The notes below the pieces were generated by a model. It was not told the DNA's origin. It saw only the letters and a list, made by a program, of their open reading frames with translations, and ran no database searches. The translations under genes and the position numbers were made by a program. Below, in pieces: positions 13,770-17,208 of a stretch of 17,208 nucleotides of DNA (positions are counted from its first letter, which is position 1; each line of letters opens with the position of its first letter). Source of the stretch: Oscillospiraceae bacterium (GTDB lineage: Bacteria; Bacillota; Clostridia; Oscillospirales; Ruminococcaceae); contig CAAGBS010000022.1 in NCBI GenBank assembly GCA_900768125.1, positions 1 through 17,208 of the forward strand, in the 5' to 3' direction.

Positions 13770-14831
13770 ATGAAAGGTTACGCAATGCTCAAAATCGGCG
13801 AGGTCGGCTGGGTAGAAAAGGACATTCCTGTCTGTGGACCGCTTGACGCTATCTGCAAGCCGCTTGCCATCGCTATATGCACCTCCGACGTACACACCGT
13901 CTGGGAGGGTGCAGTCGGCGACAGGCACAACATGATACTCGGTCATGAGTGCTGCGCCGAGGTCGTTGAGGTAGGCTCCCTCGTCAAGGATTTCAAGCCC
14001 GGCGACCGCGTTCTTGTTCCGGCGATAACCCCCGACTGGAACTCGCTCGAAGCGCAGGCGGGCTATGCGATGCACTCCGGCGGAATGCTCGCAGGCTGGA
14101 AGTTCTCCAACTTCAAGGACGGCGTTTTCTCAGAGTTTTTCCATGTCAACGACGCGGACGGAAACCTCGCGCTTCTTCCTGAGAATATAAACGTTGTGGA
14201 CGCTTGCATGCTGTCCGATATGGTTCCCACCGGATTCCACGGGGTCGAGCTTGCTGACGTTCAGTTCGGTGACGAGGTGCTCGTAATAGGTATCGGACCG
14301 GTCGGGCTTATGTCGGTTGCAGGCGCGAATCTCCGCGGCGCTTCAAGAATAATCGCTGTAGGAACACGTCCAAACTGCGTTGCTGCGGCGAAGAAGTACG
14401 GTGCGACCGAATTTGTCAGCTACAAGAACGGCACCATTGAGGAACAGGTTCTCGAAATGACCCACGGAAAAGGTGTCGATAAGGTCATCATCGCCGGCGG
14501 TACTGTAGAAACGTTTGAGTCCGCAGTGAAGTCCCTCAAGCCCGGCGGAAAGATCGGCAGCGTGAACTACCTCGGCAGCGGCACCTATATCAATATCCCG
14601 CGCGTAGAGTGGGGCGTTGGAATGGGTCACAAGCAGATAAACGGCGGTCTTATGCCCGGCGGACGTCTGAGAATGGAAAAACTCGGCGCGCTGGTGGCTT
14701 CCGGCAGACTTGACGTAAGCCTGCTCTCCACGCACATCTACGAGGGCTGGGAGCATGTTCCGGAGGCACTCCAGATCATGAAGGACAAGCCCGCCGACCT
14801 CATCAAGCCTGTTGTAAAGTTCGCCGACTGA
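13770..14831 (+). CDS. adh: NADP-dependent secondary alcohol dehydrogenase (TBAD-like)
   Basis: At 353 residues it is collinear with the T. brockii/C. beijerinckii secondary alcohol dehydrogenase (352 residues), a tetrameric zinc enzyme that interconverts 2-alcohols such as isopropanol or 2-butanol with ketones. The catalytic zinc ligands are present: Cys37, His59, Glu60 and Asp150 (HVNDAD). GIGPVG is the Rossmann motif. The NADP-selecting G-S-R-P loop of TBAD is GTRP here, with the following Tyr kept (KKYGA), so NADPH is predicted. I chose ATG 13770, preceded by AAAGGAAG, because MKGYAMLKIG aligns with the TBAD start; the in-frame ATG at 13746 lies closer to the operator. It has its own promoter. 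Acetaldehyde is also a possible substrate, linking it to the aldolase. Confidence 0.92.
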   Translation: MKGYAMLKIGEVGWVEKDIPVCGPLDAICKPLAIAICTSDVHTVWEGAVGDRHNMILGHECCAEVVEVGSLVKDFKPGDRVLVPAITPDWNSLEAQAGYAMHSGGMLAGWKFSNFKDGVFSEFFHVNDADGNLALLPENINVVDACMLSDMVPTGFHGVELADVQFGDEVLVIGIGPVGLMSVAGANLRGASRIIAVGTRPNCVAAAKKYGATEFVSYKNGTIEEQVLEMTHGKGVDKVIIAGGTVETFESAVKSLKPGGKIGSVNYLGSGTYINIPRVEWGVGMGHKQINGGLMPGGRLRMEKLGALVASGRLDVSLLSTHIYEGWEHVPEALQIMKDKPADLIKPVVKFAD

Positions 14832-14859
14832 CGGACTTTCCGATAGATTGTACCTTCAG

Positions 14860-14890
14860 CTTTGAGCCGGGATTATTTCCCGGCTTAAAG
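14860..14890 (+). terminator. 13-bp hairpin between adh and the CobW gene
   Basis: CTTTGAGCCGGGA (14860-14872) and TCCCGGCTTAAAG (14878-14890) pair at 12 of 13 positions with a 5-base loop. It lacks a T-run, so termination is probably partial, and it may instead protect or process the adh message. It ends 10 bases before the GGAG site of the CobW gene. Confidence 0.5.
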
Positions 14891-14909
14891 TGTATTCAAA
14901 GGAGAAAAC

Positions 14910-15791
14910 GTGAAAATACTTATCATCTCCGGGTTTCTCGGGGCGGGGAAGACCACATTCATAAAGGAACTGATACGGCGCACCGGGAAGGAAATAGTCG
15001 TGATGGAAAACGAGTTCGGGAGCGCCGCGCTTGATTCCGGAGCTGTCTCGCAGAGCTGGATAGAGGTACTGGAATTTATGGAGGGCTGCGTTTGCTGCAC
15101 TATGAAGGACAGCTTTGTTAATTCCGTGCTGACTGTTTCCGCGACCCTCGGTCCGGAATACCTTGTGATAGAGCCGACCGGTGCCGCCGAACTAGGTTCT
15201 GTGACGGCTTCGCTGAAGAAGCTGTGCTACGGGAACATATCGCTTGCGAAGCCCGTTGCGGTAGTCTCTCCGGCGGGATTTGCCGCGGGTTCGGAAAGCG
15301 CTGTATACCGCGATCAGATACGCAATGCGCCGATAGTCGTGCTCTCGAAAACGGAAAATTCCGGGCGGGAGGAACTGGACTGGCTGTGCGGGAAGATCCG
15401 CGAGATCAATCCCGAAGCGGAGATAGTGACCGAACACTACACCCGCAAGCCTGACGAATGGTGGGACGGGCTGTTCGGCTCGGAGCACACTCCGGCGGCG
15501 CGGATAGCGCTGAAAGCACGTCCGGAATCGCTGGAGGAATACACGATAAAAGGGAAAAGCGTCAGCAATATAGCCGTGCTGGCGGAATTACTGCGCGCTC
15601 TGCTGTGGGGATACTGCGGGAATGTAGTACGGGCAAAGGGCGAGATTATTTGCGGCGGCGAACCGGTAAGGTTCGATGTCGCCGAGGGAATGTACAGCAT
15701 CGCCGGAATTGATATGCTTTCGGGCAGTCAGCAGTGCGTGTTCATCGGGGCGGGGCTGAACCGCGGCAGGATCGAAGCTGCGTTCGGCTGA
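14910..15791 (+). CDS. CobW/G3E-family GTPase, putative zinc metallochaperone
   Basis: A 293-residue G3E P-loop GTPase. It has the Walker A motif GFLGAGKTT (8-16), the CxCC metal motif Cys60-Val-Cys62-Cys63, EPTG (88-91), and SKTE (146-149) in place of the usual NKxD. A short CobW C-terminal domain follows. The family includes UreG, HypB, the cobalamin protein CobW and ZNG1-type zinc transferases. No cobalamin, urease or hydrogenase genes are nearby. It follows a zinc-dependent dehydrogenase with only a hairpin between, so it may load zinc onto that enzyme or the gldA-like one. That role is inference. GTG 14910 is used because GGAG lies 5 bases upstream. The relaxed NKxD motif may weaken guanine specificity. 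Confidence 0.85.
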   Translation: MKILIISGFLGAGKTTFIKELIRRTGKEIVVMENEFGSAALDSGAVSQSWIEVLEFMEGCVCCTMKDSFVNSVLTVSATLGPEYLVIEPTGAAELGSVTASLKKLCYGNISLAKPVAVVSPAGFAAGSESAVYRDQIRNAPIVVLSKTENSGREELDWLCGKIREINPEAEIVTEHYTRKPDEWWDGLFGSEHTPAARIALKARPESLEEYTIKGKSVSNIAVLAELLRALLWGYCGNVVRAKGEIICGGEPVRFDVAEGMYSIAGIDMLSGSQQCVFIGAGLNRGRIEAAFG

Positions 15792-15804
15792 CTATTCAAT
15801 AAAT

Positions 15805-15840
15805 AAAGCGCTGTGTTTTCGACAGCGCTTTTATATTATG
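15805..15840. terminator. Bidirectional intrinsic terminator
   Basis: AAAGCGCTGT (15805-15814) and ACAGCGCTTT (15822-15831) form a perfect 10-bp stem with a 7-base loop. T-rich flanks on both strands serve the convergent CobW and HD-GYP genes. Confidence 0.88.
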
Positions 15841-17052
15841 TCAGGGTCTGAAGCACCCGTCCACGGCGGATACTATCGCGGAGTCAATCCAGCCCTTTCC
15901 CGCCATGTCACGGAGTATCGCGCAGGCTTTTTCGTGTGGCATTCCCGGCTTGTAGGGGCGGCTTTCCGTCAGCGCCTGATAGATGTCCACGCACGCCATC
16001 ATGCGCTCCTGTGTGTTGAGTTCCTGAGCGGTCTTGCGGAACGGGTAGCCGGTGCCGTCAAGCCGCTCGTGGTGGAACGCCGCCCAGTCGCGCAGTTCCT
16101 CAAAGCCTTCGATTTCCGAGAGGATATAATAGGTGTACGCCGCGTGGTGCTTCATTACGGCAAATTCCTCGTCGGTCAGGCGGCCGGGCTTTTCGAGTAT
16201 CTCGTTTCCGACTGCAACTTTCCCGATGTCGTGGAGCGCTCCCGCAAGGTACATTTTCTGGCAGGTCTCCTCGTCGAATCCCATGAAGCGGGACAGCTTT
16301 TCCGCACACTCCGCAACCCCTATCGAATGAGTGCTGGTGAACGGCGACTTGTAGTCCACTATCCGCGCGAAGAAATCCGCCAGCGCCTTTATCTGCGGGA
16401 AGCTCAGTTCCTGCCTGCGGCGCGGGACTAAGTTCCACAGGCGCTTTTCAAGGTCGTCATCGCCGAGGGACAGAAAATGCCCCTCCTGGAAAGCCTGCAG
16501 GAAAGCCGCGGTGCATTCCTCATCGAAGATTTTTCCGCGAACTTTGGAAATGAAATCAGCCGCCCGCTTCCAGACCTCCGGCGTGAATCTGTCGGCGCGG
16601 CAGAACGCGTCCAGCAGGTCGCAGAGGTGGATTATCCTGGCAAACAGCGGGACTTCCTCCCACGTTTTCCCGAAAGGACCGCTTCCGTCCGCGTTCTCGT
16701 GATGGTACAGTATCACGCCGCTGACATCGGTGCTGAACGGCAGTGCGCGGAGATTTTCCTCGCCAAGGGTGCAGTGCAGACCTATGCGGGGTACTTCCGG
16801 CAGGAGGTCGAGCGATTCGGCGCTGCCGTGAAATTCCTCCTGGATATATTGAGTCAGCGCGTTGTCGTGGAGCAGGGCGCAGGCGGCGAGGTTCTGCAGT
16901 GCGCCGCCGCTGATTCCCATTCTGACGGCTGTGCATACGCTCATATAAGCCACGCGCTTTGCGTGGCGGCTGGTGACGCGCACCAGCTCGGCTTCCACGC
17001 AGTCGAGCGCGTAGGAGCAGGCGCCGTACAGCCCTAAAACATCAAGTTCCAT
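15841..17052 (-). CDS. Tandem HD / HD-GYP domain phosphodiesterase
   Basis: A 403-residue soluble protein with two HD repeats. The C-terminal one is a full HD-GYP domain, the c-di-GMP phosphodiesterase fold: His242, HDIGK (274-278), His302-303, HHERLDGTGYP (327-337) and Asp356. The N-terminal repeat (about 25-150) keeps His30, His62-Asp63, His117-118 and Asp145, but has HDNAL for HDIGK and GSGPF for GTGYP, so it is divergent and may be regulatory. No membrane, PAS or receiver domain is seen. ATG 17052 is preceded by AAAGGAGAT; a longer frame upstream lacks such a site. It stands alone, convergent with the CobW gene. Degradation of c-di-GMP is the family expectation and is not proven here. Confidence 0.87.
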   Translation of the reverse strand: MELDVLGLYGACSYALDCVEAELVRVTSRHAKRVAYMSVCTAVRMGISGGALQNLAACALLHDNALTQYIQEEFHGSAESLDLLPEVPRIGLHCTLGEENLRALPFSTDVSGVILYHHENADGSGPFGKTWEEVPLFARIIHLCDLLDAFCRADRFTPEVWKRAADFISKVRGKIFDEECTAAFLQAFQEGHFLSLGDDDLEKRLWNLVPRRRQELSFPQIKALADFFARIVDYKSPFTSTHSIGVAECAEKLSRFMGFDEETCQKMYLAGALHDIGKVAVGNEILEKPGRLTDEEFAVMKHHAAYTYYILSEIEGFEELRDWAAFHHERLDGTGYPFRKTAQELNTQERMMACVDIYQALTESRPYKPGMPHEKACAILRDMAGKGWIDSAIVSAVDGCFRP

Positions 17053-17208
17053 ATTTATCTCCTTTGCGGGTGAGACTTTGAATCTCTTATGGGAACCTCT
17101 AAAAACCGGTGTGAAAAGCAAAAATGGGCAGGGTGTGCCAGCTTCTAGGAAAGCCGACGAAGTAAGGCTGTATGCCTTACGAGGAGGTTTGACGACGAAG
17201 ATGGTGCG
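17053..17208. other. Right-edge noncoding DNA with a hairpin
   Basis: No gene is supported. A perfect 7-bp inverted repeat, GTAAGGC and GCCTTAC with loop TGTAT, lies near 17162-17180, and there are short repeats of GACGAAG. It may be part of a dispersed intergenic repeat or the leader of the HD-GYP gene. I do not see a good promoter for that gene here. Confidence 0.35.

Noticed and set aside
15838..17037. Long plus-strand open frames (197 and 186 codons) opposite the HD-GYP gene
   Set aside because: They are antisense shadows of a GC-rich gene with clear HD-GYP motifs, and lack ribosome sites or recognisable domains.
1..17208. CRISPR arrays, tRNA or rRNA genes, phage structural genes, toxin-antitoxin pairs, replication origins
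   Set aside because: I looked for regularly spaced repeats, cloverleaf-like sequences and the usual small gene pairs and found none that I could support.

Overview
The window looks like chromosomal DNA of a Gram-positive anaerobe of the class Clostridia, most plausibly Ruminococcaceae or Oscillospirales. Support: strong AGGAGG-type ribosome binding sites, several near-consensus TTGACA-17-TATAAT promoters, intermediate GC, a secondary alcohol dehydrogenase co-linear with the Thermoanaerobacter brockii enzyme, and paired bacterial neurotransmitter:sodium symporter (NSS) genes. The species assignment is inference. I see no rRNA, tRNA or CRISPR array.

Layout. 1-1436 is a decayed zone: a probable IS3-type transposase tail (minus strand), then a TetR regulator gene with an in-frame stop whose frame runs into a multiply frameshifted remnant of an FtsX-like ABC permease. 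1524-2264 (minus) is a short-chain dehydrogenase with its own promoter, candidate operator and terminator. 2624-4326 (plus) is a two-gene operon of alpha/beta hydrolases, the first BAAT/acyl-CoA-thioesterase-like. 4417-5790 (minus) and 6002-7375 (plus) are divergent NSS symporters. 7404-7650 holds a structured leader with an intrinsic terminator, followed by the broken start of a MATE efflux gene; it resembles an orphaned riboswitch. 7807-10450 is a compact TetR-hydrolase-hydrolase operon. 10454-10728 is a hairpin-rich noncoding repeat element bounded by a 27-bp direct repeat. 10748-11845 (minus) is a glycerol-dehydrogenase-like enzyme, divergent from a plus-strand run of GntR regulator, DeoC-family aldolase, secondary alcohol dehydrogenase and CobW/G3E metallochaperone GTPase (12242-15791). 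15841-17052 (minus) is a tandem HD/HD-GYP phosphodiesterase.

How the parts fit. The left and middle hold four unrelated-looking alpha/beta hydrolases, two TetR genes (one dead), an SDR, and relics of two export systems, which suggests a turnover-prone xenobiotic or ester-handling region. The intact TetR promoter and the first hydrolase promoter share a TTAG-N6-CTAA palindrome, so one TetR may control both operons. The right half looks like a GntR-governed carbon/redox module: the promoters of the glycerol-dehydrogenase-like and secondary-alcohol-dehydrogenase genes carry near-identical ACC(G/C)AAAAGGT motifs. The aldolase could yield an aldehyde that the dehydrogenases process, and the CobW protein could supply zinc. 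The substrates are unknown.

The least ordinary items are the orphan leader with its MATE relic, the shared-motif two-dehydrogenase regulon, the hairpin-rich element, and the fused TetR/permease pseudogene.
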